DNA of 64,000 nucleotides from positions 62,001-126,000 of the forward strand of contig ONUH01000002.1 in NCBI GenBank assembly GCA_900321035.1, read 5' to 3'. Source of the DNA: an uncultured Selenomonadales bacterium. GTDB taxonomy: Bacteria > Bacillota > Negativicutes > Selenomonadales > Selenomonadaceae. Shown piece by piece: positions 17,667 to 25,460 of this stretch; the stretch's first letter is position 1, and each line of letters opens with the position of its first letter. A model generated the notes under the pieces. The model saw only the letters and a program-made list of their open reading frames with translations. It made no database searches and had not been told where the DNA came from. A program made the translations under genes and the position numbers.

Positions 17667-17676
17667 ATGTATACAT
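17667..17676. promoter_or_regulatory. Palindrome ATGTATACAT upstream of the amt promoter
   Basis: Identical to the palindrome at 3107-3116 and placed the same way, 10 bp before the -35 box. A candidate operator for a nitrogen regulator acting on initiation, separate from the attenuator. Confidence 0.45.
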
Positions 17677-17686
17677 CCCAACCCCC

Positions 17687-17715
17687 TTGACAATCTCCCA
17701 AAAACGCGTTATCTT
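17687..17715 (+). promoter_or_regulatory. Promoter of amt
   Basis: Consensus TTGACA (17687-17692), 17 bp, TATCTT (17710-17715). Confidence 0.7.
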
Positions 17716-17730
17716 TAGCACATGATTTTT

Positions 17731-17820
17731 CCGTCGCCCGGGCGGCGGGGAATGACACAGGGCAAAACGGACACAGGCGTCCGGCGTGAAGGAGACTTCT
17801 GCCGGGCGCTTTTCGTTTTT
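17731..17820 (+). promoter_or_regulatory. ANTAR-type dual-hairpin attenuator upstream of amt
   Basis: Second hairpin CGGAC-[ACAGGC]-GTCCG (17768-17783) has a five-pair stem and a hexaloop with A1 and G4. Its 3' arm lies inside the terminator arm GCGTCCGGC (17777-17785), which pairs with GCCGGGCGC (17801-17809) before TTTTCGTTTTT. A possible first hairpin, CCGTCG-[CCCGGG]-CGGCGG (17731-17748), has G4 but C rather than A at loop position 1. The best of the three ANTAR candidates here. Confidence 0.68.
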
Positions 17821-17826
17821 CCCGCA

Positions 17827-17983
17827 AGGAACTGTGCGAAAATAACTGCTGCATAACGCGCAGGCTAAATTCGTCATAGCAAGACGGAGGAGCGAGTCAT
17901 AGCGGTGCTATGGCGAGCGACGACAACGAAGCTATGGCGGATTTAGACAAGCGGAATGTAGTAGTTATTGATGCAAAGTTCCT
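17827..17983. repeat. 157 bp imperfect palindrome (MITE-like) in the amt leader
   Basis: Begins AGGAACTGTGC and ends GCAAAGTTCCT. The arms pair almost throughout: AATAACT-CT-CAT near both ends, CTAAAT-CG-CATAGC inside, and a central CATAGCGGTGCTATG. It lies between the amt terminator and the amt start, so it is transcribed in the leader. Its symmetry produces an open frame running into amt; the true amt start is later. It is followed by a CTGCGCG/CGCGCAG hairpin (about 17989-18010). Confidence 0.7.
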
Positions 17984-18038
17984 AAGCTCCTGCGCGAACC
18001 GGTCGCGCAGAGAGCGGATTGAAGGAAGGGTGAGAAAT

Positions 18039-19817
18039 ATGAAACGGAATTTGCGATGTACGGCTTTCGCGTCGACGGTCGGCGCTTGGCTTTTGGGGCT
18101 TCCGGGGATTGCGTTGGCGGCGGATAACGCGCCTGCGCGGTACGCGGCGGCGGATACGATCTGGGTGCTTTTAGGCGCGGCTTTGGTGTTCTTCATGCAG
18201 CCGGGCTTCGCGATGGTGGAGACAGGCCTGACCCGCGCGAAAAACGCGGGCAATATCGTCATGAAGAACGTGATGGACCTCTGCCTCGGCACGATCGCGT
18301 TCTGGGTGGTCGGCTTCGGGCTGATGTTCGGCACGGACGTCGGCGGATTTATCGGAATACCGGATTTTTTCATTTCGGGTTGGGACGTCGGCAGCGACGC
18401 GGGTTACCCGAAAGCGGCATTTATTATTTTCCAGACGGTGTTCTGCGCGACGTCGGCGACGATCGTTTCCGGCGCGATGGCGGAGCGCACGAAGTTCTCG
18501 ACTTACTGCGTTTACAGCCTCGCCATCAGCCTCTTGATTTACCCGGTGTCCGGTCACTGGATCTGGGGCGGCGGCTGGCTCTCGGAGCTGGGCTTCCATG
18601 ACTTCGCAGGCTCGACGGCGGTGCACATGGTCGGTGGCGTCTGCGCGCTAATCGGAGCGAAAATGCTCGGCGCTCGTATCGGTAAATACGACAAGGACGG
18701 CACGGTGAACGCGATTCCCGGCCACAGCCTGACGCTGGCGGCCCTCGGCGTGTTCATCCTCTGGTTCGCATGGTTCGGCTTCAACGGTTGCTCGACGGTC
18801 TCGATGACAGGCGACGAAACGCTGGAGACGGCAAGCCTGATTTTCGTCACCACCAACATGGCGACGGCGGCGGCGACCACGACGACCATGCTGCTGACCT
18901 GGCTTCGCTATGGCAAGCCGGACGTCTCGATGACGCTGAACGGCTCACTGGCGGGCCTCGTGGCAATCACGGCGGGCTGCGACGTGGTCAGCGTCGCAGG
19001 CTCCTTCGCCATCGGCGTAATCGCTGGCGCCGTGGTCGTCTTCGCAGTGGAGTTCATCGACCAGAAGCTCAAAATCGACGACCCGGTGGGCGCGTCTGCA
19101 GTGCACGGCGTATGCGGCGCGCTGGGAACCATCCTGACGGGACTGTTCGCAGTCAAGGATGGACTTCTCTACACGGGCAAAACGGATTTCTTCTTCGTTC
19201 AGGTGCTCGGCGTCGTGAGCGTCGTGATATTCGTTTCCGTTATGATAACAATCGTTTTCTCTGTGCTCAAAGCGACGATGGGTCTTCGCGTGACGGCGAA
19301 GGAAGAAATCATCGGCCTCGACTACGAGGAGCATGGTCTCGCCTCGGCCTACGCCGACTTCATGCCGACACCTGAAACGCCGGGTACGACTGCAGCGCCT
19401 GCGCCTGTCGGGCAGGCAGCGCCGCCCGCACCCGTTGCCATCCGCACGTCGGACGGCCGCGCACTGACCCGCGTTTCCATCGTCACCTCACGGGAACGCT
19501 TCGACGTACTCAAGGCGGAGCTCGAAAAGCTCAACATCACGGGCATGACGGTCACGCAGGTGCTCGGTTACGGCCTGCAGAAGGGCCATTCGATGTACCG
19601 CGGCGCGCACGTCGCCTCGCGGCTGCTGCCGAAGCTCCAAGTCGACCTCGTGGTGTCGGCCATTCCGCCGCGCGATATCATCGAAGCTGCGAAGCGCGCC
19701 CTCTATACGGGCCACTACGGCGACGGCAAGATTTTCGTCTCCACGGTGGACAACGTCATCAAGATCCGCACGGGCGAAGAAGGCTTCGACGCGCTGCAGG
19801 ATAAAGAAATCGCATAA
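18039..19817 (+). CDS. Ammonium transporter with C-terminal PII (GlnB/GlnK) domain
   Basis: 592 aa. Residues 1 to about 25 are a signal peptide (GIALAA). AmtB channel follows to about 440 with family motifs (FMQPGFAMVETGL, FAGSTAVHMVGGV, GALGTILTG). After a Pro/Ala linker, residues about 475-592 form a complete PII domain: T-loop YGLQKGHSMYRGA and B-loop TGHYGDGKIFVS. PII normally binds ATP/ADP and 2-oxoglutarate and plugs Amt in trans; here it is covalently attached, giving built-in gating. Start 18039 follows GAAGGAAGGGTG. Controlled by the attenuator 17731-17820. Confidence 0.93.
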   Translation: MKRNLRCTAFASTVGAWLLGLPGIALAADNAPARYAAADTIWVLLGAALVFFMQPGFAMVETGLTRAKNAGNIVMKNVMDLCLGTIAFWVVGFGLMFGTDVGGFIGIPDFFISGWDVGSDAGYPKAAFIIFQTVFCATSATIVSGAMAERTKFSTYCVYSLAISLLIYPVSGHWIWGGGWLSELGFHDFAGSTAVHMVGGVCALIGAKMLGARIGKYDKDGTVNAIPGHSLTLAALGVFILWFAWFGFNGCSTVSMTGDETLETASLIFVTTNMATAAATTTTMLLTWLRYGKPDVSMTLNGSLAGLVAITAGCDVVSVAGSFAIGVIAGAVVVFAVEFIDQKLKIDDPVGASAVHGVCGALGTILTGLFAVKDGLLYTGKTDFFFVQVLGVVSVVIFVSVMITIVFSVLKATMGLRVTAKEEIIGLDYEEHGLASAYADFMPTPETPGTTAAPAPVGQAAPPAPVAIRTSDGRALTRVSIVTSRERFDVLKAELEKLNITGMTVTQVLGYGLQKGHSMYRGAHVASRLLPKLQVDLVVSAIPPRDIIEAAKRALYTGHYGDGKIFVSTVDNVIKIRTGEEGFDALQDKEIA

Positions 19818-19860
19818 AACGGTTCGCTCCTTCGCTGTTCTCTCAGAGCAGCGAAAGCAA

Positions 19861-19900
19861 AACGCCGGACGGTACTGCCATTCCGTCCGGCGCTTTTTTG
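19861..19900 (+). terminator. Intrinsic terminator after amt
   Basis: CGCCGGACGG (19863-19872) pairs with CCGTCCGGCG (19883-19892), followed by CTTTTTTG. It may also stop the converging HTH gene. Confidence 0.8.
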
Positions 19901-19938
19901 TCTGTTGTTCTGTTTTATTATTCTGTTATCAATCGCTA

Positions 19939-20532
19939 TTATATATTCGATAACACATTTTTCAAGAAGTCCGCATACCGGGCTTTTTCCTCGCCCTTGC
20001 TGTTTTTGACGGCCCATCGCAGAACCGCCACGTTCTTCTCATAGTTCGGCGCTTCCGGGGACAGCGGCAGCTCGCCGCTGACGAAGCGGTCGGCCACCTG
20101 GAACCGGACCTTGTTCAGGAGCTTTTGCACCGTCGCGGGACCCATGTGGAACTCTTTCGCGATATCGCGGATGGGTTTTCCGCCATACACATGATAGACG
20201 AAAATCTCCTGCCCTTCCCGATTGGGATCGTATTTTGCCGGACGCCCCGGCGTCTTTTCCGCCGACCAATGCTTGAGCGCCATGCGGATTGCCTCGATGC
20301 CCGCCTTGTCGATCGGCATCTCGTGCAGCTCTTCCATCCGATTCTTGTCATGGTCCAGCGACACGCTCTCCAGGATGCGCCACTGCTCTTCCTCTAACGC
20401 CAGAAGCAGCAGATAGCCTTTACGGTCGTCCCTGCTCAGAACGTAAATCGTTTCAAAATCCACGATGCGCCGCGCCAACCGCTTGCGCGCCATCATTTCC
20501 GCGCCGTCCAGTTCCAGCTTTATCGAACTCAT
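19939..20532 (-). CDS. HTH DNA-binding protein of unknown family
   Basis: 197 aa. About residues 118-145 contain a clear helix-turn-helix (GGKPIRDIAKEFHMGPATVQKLL), similar to the Hin/resolvase-type HTH, preceded by GRPAKYDP. No effector or recombinase catalytic residues are visible. Starts at 20532 after GGGAGCG. Own promoter, with an inverted repeat between -10 and the ribosome site. Convergent with amt; a role in nitrogen control is possible but unsupported. Confidence 0.6.
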   Translation of the reverse strand: MSSIKLELDGAEMMARKRLARRIVDFETIYVLSRDDRKGYLLLLALEEEQWRILESVSLDHDKNRMEELHEMPIDKAGIEAIRMALKHWSAEKTPGRPAKYDPNREGQEIFVYHVYGGKPIRDIAKEFHMGPATVQKLLNKVRFQVADRFVSGELPLSPEAPNYEKNVAVLRWAVKNSKGEEKARYADFLKNVLSNI

Positions 20533-20551
20533 AATTCACGCTCCCATCTGT

Positions 20552-20600
20552 TTTTATAATCATCATAAATAATGATACGCGTTTTTTTGCGGAAACGCAA
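20552..20600 (-). promoter_or_regulatory. Promoter and operator-like repeat of the HTH gene
   Basis: TTGCGT (20600-20595), 17 bp, TATCAT (20577-20572). Overlapping the -10 and start region is the inverted repeat ATCAT-5 bp-ATGAT, a plausible autoregulatory site. Confidence 0.5.
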
Positions 20601-20624
20601 GCGGTTTTCTTCGACGCAAAAACG

Positions 20625-20666
20625 GCAAAAAAATATGCGGTAAGAACGCACGCAGTTCTTACCGCA
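20625..20666 (-). terminator. Terminator after panF
   Basis: TGCGGTAAGAAC pairs with GTTCTTACCGCA; on the minus strand it is followed by ATATTTTTTTG. Confidence 0.75.
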
Positions 20667-20678
20667 ATTTTAGATTGC

Positions 20679-22166
20679 TCACTCCGGGAAGAATTCCCGC
20701 AGGACTTCCTTCGGCTCCGGCTCGCCAAGGAACGAACCGATCAGGAACAGGACCAGCGACAGGGAAATGCCGATGGTGATCTGGTGCAGGCCCATGATTT
20801 TGAAACCGAGCCCTTGCGTGAGACAGTAGACGACGGTGCCGCCGCCCATGGAGAGGAACGCTCCGAGCCGGTTCGCCCGCCGCCAAAAGAGCCCCAGCAG
20901 CAGCGTCCAAAAAAATGCCGTTTCCAACCCGCCAAAGGCGAACATATTGATGAGCCAGATGAGGCTCGGCGGCGTCAGCGCGATCAGGAACACCGCCGCG
21001 CCGAGGATGGCCGTCACCGCCATGCTGAGACGGCGGAGCGCCGCGTCGGAGGTCGTTTTCCCCTGCTTCCCCCGATAATGCAGATAGACGTCCTTGACGA
21101 TGGCGGAGGAACCGACGAGCAATAGGCTCGAGATTGTCGAGATGGAAGCCGCGATGGGTCCGACGATGGCAAGACCGATAAGTGACGGCGGCATGACGGC
21201 GGCAATCGTGGACGGGATAATGTTGTCCACGCCGCCGTAGCTTGCCACAGGGCCGGTCAGCACGCCGTGGGCCAGGATGCCCGTGAAGTTGACGCCGATA
21301 TTCATGAACCCGACGACGACGGTGCCGATGATCATCGCGCGGTGAAGCCCTTTCGTGTCGCGGTAGCTGATGCCCCGCACCACAGACTGGGGCAGCGCGA
21401 TGGTGCAAATGCCCACGAGAATCCACTGGGTCAGATAAAGGCCCGCAGGCATGTTGCCGCCGGAAAACGGCTCCAGCATTTTCGGCTCGTTCGCCGCGAT
21501 ATGGTCCATGATCGCCCCGTAGCCGCCGCCCGCTTCCAGCACATAGAAGAAGAGCAGCACGATGCCGATCATCATCATGATCGCGCAGAGAGCGTCGGTG
21601 ATGGCCACCGCCCGAAAGCCGCCGATGGTGGTATAGACGACCACCGCGAGGCCGAACAGCAAAAGTCCCAATTCATAGCTGTATCCGGTCACGGCAGCAA
21701 AGAGCTTCGCGCCGCCGACAAACTGCGCCGTCATCGTCGCGCAGAAAAACAACACGATGATAAAAGCCGCCGTCGCCGCCAGCGCGTCGGAGCGGAAACG
21801 CCGCCGCAGGATGTCCACCACCGTAACCGCGCCGAACTTCCGCGCAAGGAGCGCCACGCGCTTTCCGAAGATACCCAACACTAAGAAGACCGCCGTGACC
21901 TGCACCACGGCCATGTAAATCCAGCCGAAGCCGACGCTCCACGCCATGCCAGGACCGCCGACAAAGGAGCTGACGGAGCTGTACGTCGCCACCGTGGTCA
22001 TGGCCAGGACGAAGCCGCCGAGATCACGGTTCCCGACGAAATACTGCCGGAGGAAACCGCCCTCTCCCGTTCGCGCCTGCCAGCGCACGAAGAAACTGAC
22101 GCCGAGCATCAGTGCCATGAAAAGCGCCAGCGGCAGAAGCGCCTCGGGGCGTCCCGTCTCAATCAT
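20679..22166 (-). CDS. panF: Sodium/pantothenate symporter
   Basis: 495 aa sodium:solute symporter (SSS family) with about 13 membrane segments. The N-terminal RQYFVGNRDLGGFVLAMTTVATYSSVSSFVGGPG segment matches PanF, and the gene follows yhdT, the partner found next to panF in enterobacteria. Takes up pantothenate for coenzyme A. Overlaps yhdT by 8 bp; GGAGGAGG precedes the ATG. Confidence 0.85.
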   Translation of the reverse strand: MIETGRPEALLPLALFMALMLGVSFFVRWQARTGEGGFLRQYFVGNRDLGGFVLAMTTVATYSSVSSFVGGPGMAWSVGFGWIYMAVVQVTAVFLVLGIFGKRVALLARKFGAVTVVDILRRRFRSDALAATAAFIIVLFFCATMTAQFVGGAKLFAAVTGYSYELGLLLFGLAVVVYTTIGGFRAVAITDALCAIMMMIGIVLLFFYVLEAGGGYGAIMDHIAANEPKMLEPFSGGNMPAGLYLTQWILVGICTIALPQSVVRGISYRDTKGLHRAMIIGTVVVGFMNIGVNFTGILAHGVLTGPVASYGGVDNIIPSTIAAVMPPSLIGLAIVGPIAASISTISSLLLVGSSAIVKDVYLHYRGKQGKTTSDAALRRLSMAVTAILGAAVFLIALTPPSLIWLINMFAFGGLETAFFWTLLLGLFWRRANRLGAFLSMGGGTVVYCLTQGLGFKIMGLHQITIGISLSLVLFLIGSFLGEPEPKEVLREFFPE

Positions 22167-22410
22167 GACGTTCCTCCTCCAAGTCCATATCCCGGAACAC
22201 GAATTTCGTCAGTACCCAAACCAGTACAATCGCGAAAATCCAGACGCCCACGGTGGACGCCGCCGCCCAAAGCGGAAGCCGGAAAATCGTCGCCGCGCTG
22301 CCCGCAAGCCCGAAGCCGGCGAACAGCCAGAAAACGATCAGGACCAGCAGCGCGATTCCCGTAGCCGCCGCCTCCCGGCACACCTGCCGATATTTTTCCT
22401 TTTCCGTCAT
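22159..22410 (-). CDS. yhdT: YhdT family (DUF997) small membrane protein
   Basis: 83 aa with two strongly hydrophobic helices (ATGIALLVLIVFWLFAG and TVGVWIFAIVLVWVLT) and charged ends. Family known mainly from its place directly before panF; function unknown. Overlap with panF supports co-translation. Confidence 0.8.
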   Translation of the reverse strand: MTEKEKYRQVCREAAATGIALLVLIVFWLFAGFGLAGSAATIFRLPLWAAASTVGVWIFAIVLVWVLTKFVFRDMDLEEERHD

Positions 22411-22440
22411 ATCCTCACCCCATACGCGAGATTTGGCTCC

Positions 22441-22469
22441 ATCATACTATATATGCCGGCGCCGCACAA
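22441..22469 (-). promoter_or_regulatory. Possible promoter of yhdT-panF
   Basis: TTGTGC (22469-22464), 17 bp, TATGAT (22446-22441) on the minus strand, just after the comEC stop. Confidence 0.45.
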
Positions 22470-22470
22470 G

Positions 22471-24873
22471 TTATTTCCTTTTTACATACGGTTCCACCCG
22501 CATCGAATTTCCGTCGGTGCGAAAAACGATTGCCCCGTCTTTATCGGTGCGATAAGTTTCCGTGCCCGCCTCAGCCAACGCGTCCAGCGTTTCTTTCGCC
22601 GGATGGCCGAAACGATTGCCCGCCCCCACGTCGATGACCGCCCAGCGCGGCGCGACGGCGGAAAGAAAAGGCGCGGACGTCGAAGTCCTGGAGCCGTGGT
22701 GGCCGACCTTCAGCACCGTACTTTTCAGCGCTCCCGGCGTTTTCTCGAGAACGCGCGCCTCCTGTTCCTTTTCCAGATCGCCGGTGAAAAGGAACGACGC
22801 ATTTCCGTAAGACACGCGGTAGACGTTGCTGGCCTCGTTTCCCGACCGACCGCCTTTTGACGAATCCGGTGCAAACAACACCTCGACGATCACGCCGTCC
22901 AGCGTGAACGTTGTTCCTTCCTCGGCAGCGACAAACGGCGTCGCCGCCATTTCCGCCGCGGTCAGTCCCAGCGACGCCCGATACGCGCCCTGCCCTTCCG
23001 CCGCCGTCAGCACGTGTCCGACGGGCAGACGCCGCAGGATGCCCGCCAGCCCCGCCGCGTGATCCTCGTGGGCATGGGTCAGGAACACCGCGTCCAAGGA
23101 CGTAACGCCGTAATGAAGAAGATAAGGGACGTCCACGCGCCCGCCCACGTCGAAAACGCCGTCGCGCACGCCGCCCGCGTCAATCATGATGGCGCGCCCG
23201 CGTGGCGTCACGACGAGCGCCGCGTCCCCCTGCCCCACGTCGATGAAATGCACGGCCATTTCATCGGGACGCAGCGCGGCTCGGACGGCAGCCGCCAAAA
23301 GCAGCGCGCCGCAAACGGGAAGCATCCATCGCCAAGGCAATGCCCGCAGACGAAGGAAAACGGCGTGCCGCACTTCCTCCGTCTGCGCGATATAAAACAG
23401 CATCGCGTAATATATCGCCGCCGTACTCCACCCCATGCTCGGCAGATAGGCGCGGCTCATCGGCAGCGCGGCTAACGCCCGCGTCAATTCATAGGAAAGG
23501 CCGAGCAGCAGGCTGTCCATCGCGAACACGACGCGGGCAAGGAAAGGAAGCGCCAAGGCGAGAAGCCCCGCGAAAAGCGCCGCCGCCATCAAAAGCTCCA
23601 GGATCGGAACGACAATGAGATTCGCGACAAGCGACGAAAGGGAGACGGCGTGGAAATACCAGGCGCAAATCGGAATCGTCGCAAGCTGCGCGCCCAGCGT
23701 CAGCGCAAGCCCGTCCCGCAGCGCGCGGGGCAGCGGCGCAAAAAGGCCCCATGCCCGAAGGCGCGGGGAAAGGCAGAGCAAGCCCGCCGTCGCCGCAAAG
23801 GAAAGCTGGAAACTGACGTCAAAAAGGAGCAGCGGCGAAACGAGAATCATGGCGAACGCCGTCACGACGAGGATGCGCCGCCCGTCATACTCGCGCCCGG
23901 CCGCCAGCGCGAAAAAGGAAATCCCGCCCATGATCGCCGCGCGCACGGCGGGCGCGACGAAACCGGAAAGCGCCGCGTAACCGAACACCGAAAAGGCGAC
24001 GAGCACGGCCGCGACACCGCGGCGAATCGAAAATGCCGACGCAAGCCAGGCGACCAACCCCGCCAAAAGCGTAATATGGGAGCCGGAAACGGACAGGATA
24101 TGCACGAGCCCCGTGGCGGTAAACGCCTCGACCAGTTCCGGACGCAGGCCTTCGTATCCGCCGAACACCATAGCGAACACCGCCGCCGCGTCCGCCTCCG
24201 GCATCGCCTCGCGCATTTTCGCGCGGTAATGGGCGCGCACTTCATCGACGCTTCGTCGGAACCCGCCATCGCCCGGCGCAACCTCGACCCCCGCCTTGCC
24301 GGCGTGGAGTCGTGCCGTAACGCCCCGCGCCCGCATCAGCCGCTCCATATCGAGCATCCCGGGATTTTTGTAGCCGCGGATTTTCAGCACGCGTCCCCGC
24401 GCCGAAACGAAGTCGCCCGTCCGCGCCGTCACTTCGCTTTCGCTTTTCGCCGTAGCATAAATATGTATCCCGCCCGTCGCGTCCTCCTCGCCCGCGCGCC
24501 GGACGTCCACGAGATAGCGGACGCGCACGCCCTCCGCCGTCGGTGTGACTTGCGGCGCCTCGCGCAGCACGCCGGAAATATTCGCCGTTTTCCCGTCCCA
24601 TCGGGAAATATCGTCTGAGGGGATCGGCAGCGCCGTCAGCGCACGCACCATTCCGAGCACAAAAAAGAGGAGCGCGCCCGCACCCCAAAGCCGCACGCTC
24701 CCCGTGAAAGAGAGGCGCACAGTCCAAAACAAAAGAACCGCCCCGACAAGAAGCAGCCCCCAAAACGCAAAAGACGAGGCGCTCTCCATAAACCGCCCCG
24801 CCGCCAAAACGCCAAGCACATACGAAAAAAGCAGCACGCAAAGATAAGAAAGCTGCTGCTGCCCGATTTTCAC
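22471..24873 (-). CDS. comEC: ComEC/Rec2 competence DNA channel
   Basis: 800 aa from a GTG at 24873 preceded by GGGGGCGATAAG; the frame is open further upstream but without support. N-terminal membrane segments with a DUF4131-type soluble domain, the Competence domain (FTATGLVHILSVSGSHITLLAGL), then a C-terminal metallo-beta-lactamase domain (DVGQGDAALV, LTHAHEDHAAG, VGHHGS). It forms the inner-membrane channel for single-stranded DNA during transformation. comEA lies two genes upstream with an unusual ORF in between. Confidence 0.9.
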   Translation of the reverse strand: MKIGQQQLSYLCVLLFSYVLGVLAAGRFMESASSFAFWGLLLVGAVLLFWTVRLSFTGSVRLWGAGALLFFVLGMVRALTALPIPSDDISRWDGKTANISGVLREAPQVTPTAEGVRVRYLVDVRRAGEEDATGGIHIYATAKSESEVTARTGDFVSARGRVLKIRGYKNPGMLDMERLMRARGVTARLHAGKAGVEVAPGDGGFRRSVDEVRAHYRAKMREAMPEADAAAVFAMVFGGYEGLRPELVEAFTATGLVHILSVSGSHITLLAGLVAWLASAFSIRRGVAAVLVAFSVFGYAALSGFVAPAVRAAIMGGISFFALAAGREYDGRRILVVTAFAMILVSPLLLFDVSFQLSFAATAGLLCLSPRLRAWGLFAPLPRALRDGLALTLGAQLATIPICAWYFHAVSLSSLVANLIVVPILELLMAAALFAGLLALALPFLARVVFAMDSLLLGLSYELTRALAALPMSRAYLPSMGWSTAAIYYAMLFYIAQTEEVRHAVFLRLRALPWRWMLPVCGALLLAAAVRAALRPDEMAVHFIDVGQGDAALVVTPRGRAIMIDAGGVRDGVFDVGGRVDVPYLLHYGVTSLDAVFLTHAHEDHAAGLAGILRRLPVGHVLTAAEGQGAYRASLGLTAAEMAATPFVAAEEGTTFTLDGVIVEVLFAPDSSKGGRSGNEASNVYRVSYGNASFLFTGDLEKEQEARVLEKTPGALKSTVLKVGHHGSRTSTSAPFLSAVAPRWAVIDVGAGNRFGHPAKETLDALAEAGTETYRTDKDGAIVFRTDGNSMRVEPYVKRK

Positions 24874-24926
24874 CTTATCGCCCCCTACGAAAAAATTCTT
24901 GCAAAAGATTTTACGATATGCTATAA

Positions 24927-24984
24927 ATAACTTAGAAATGAGCGTTGCATCCTGGTCCGGTTCGGGACCGGGGTCGACAGCGCT
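24927..24984 (-). other. Hairpin upstream of comEC
   Basis: AATGAGCG and CGCTCATT enclose about 40 bp with an inner GGTCC/GGACC pair. On the minus strand it lies in the transcript between the tRNase-like gene and comEC. No U tract follows, so it is not an ordinary terminator; it may be a processing or attenuation structure. Confidence 0.4.
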
Positions 24985-24986
24985 CA

Positions 24987-25445
24987 TTATTTTTTTGCCC
25001 GCAGAACTATATATGATGATCCATGCTTGATGATAACATCTGTTTGTCCATGCGCACGTTCTTTCAAGCTTTTAGTGATATAGCTTATGATTTTTTCCAT
25101 TCTTAACCTGCAGGCAGAAAAATCCAGCACTATGCCGCCACGCTTCTCCATAATCTGCCCATATGCTTTTCGGATTCGCAAATCTATCGTCCCATATTTA
25201 CTTGACGAAATTCCTTTTCTCTCCCACAACCGATCATTCCACAAATAATCCGCTGTCTTAACGCCTTGCCGTTGGCTTTCCTTGAGCAATATCAAATTCC
25301 CGCCAAAGGTCTTATACAGCCATCGTGCCGTTTCGATTTCATCCATGTGCGAACTGTGTTCATACCCGTCCTCAAACGCCAAAATCCCCTCCTCAGGATT
25401 GGCGTTATTTTTGTACTCTTCCGTCACGTCCGTTATTTGCGCCAC
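24987..25445 (-). CDS. Stand-alone CdiA C-terminal tRNase-like domain protein
   Basis: 152 aa starting at GTG 25445 (AAAGGATT upstream). Residues about 60-150 match my recollection of the nuclease fold at the C-terminus of some CdiA toxins and phage head proteins: KTADYLWNDRLWERKG, then TIDLRIRKAYGQI, GGIVLDFS and DVIIKHGSSYIVLRAKK. The usual E-x-K catalytic pair would be E-R-K in LWERKG. No signal peptide, carrier or immunity gene is adjacent. It lies 15 bp after comEA and before comEC, so it is expressed with competence genes. Activity unproven. Confidence 0.6.
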   Translation of the reverse strand: MAQITDVTEEYKNNANPEEGILAFEDGYEHSSHMDEIETARWLYKTFGGNLILLKESQRQGVKTADYLWNDRLWERKGISSSKYGTIDLRIRKAYGQIMEKRGGIVLDFSACRLRMEKIISYITKSLKERAHGQTDVIIKHGSSYIVLRAKK

Positions 25446-25460
25446 TATATAATCCTTTCT

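Noticed and set aside
17604-17690. Terminator after sdaAA
   Set aside because: CGGCCGGCCG symmetry exists but no T tract follows; support too weak to list.
17910-18038. N-terminal extension of the Amt-PII protein
   Set aside because: The extension is encoded by the palindromic element; a ribosome site and signal peptide begin at 18039.
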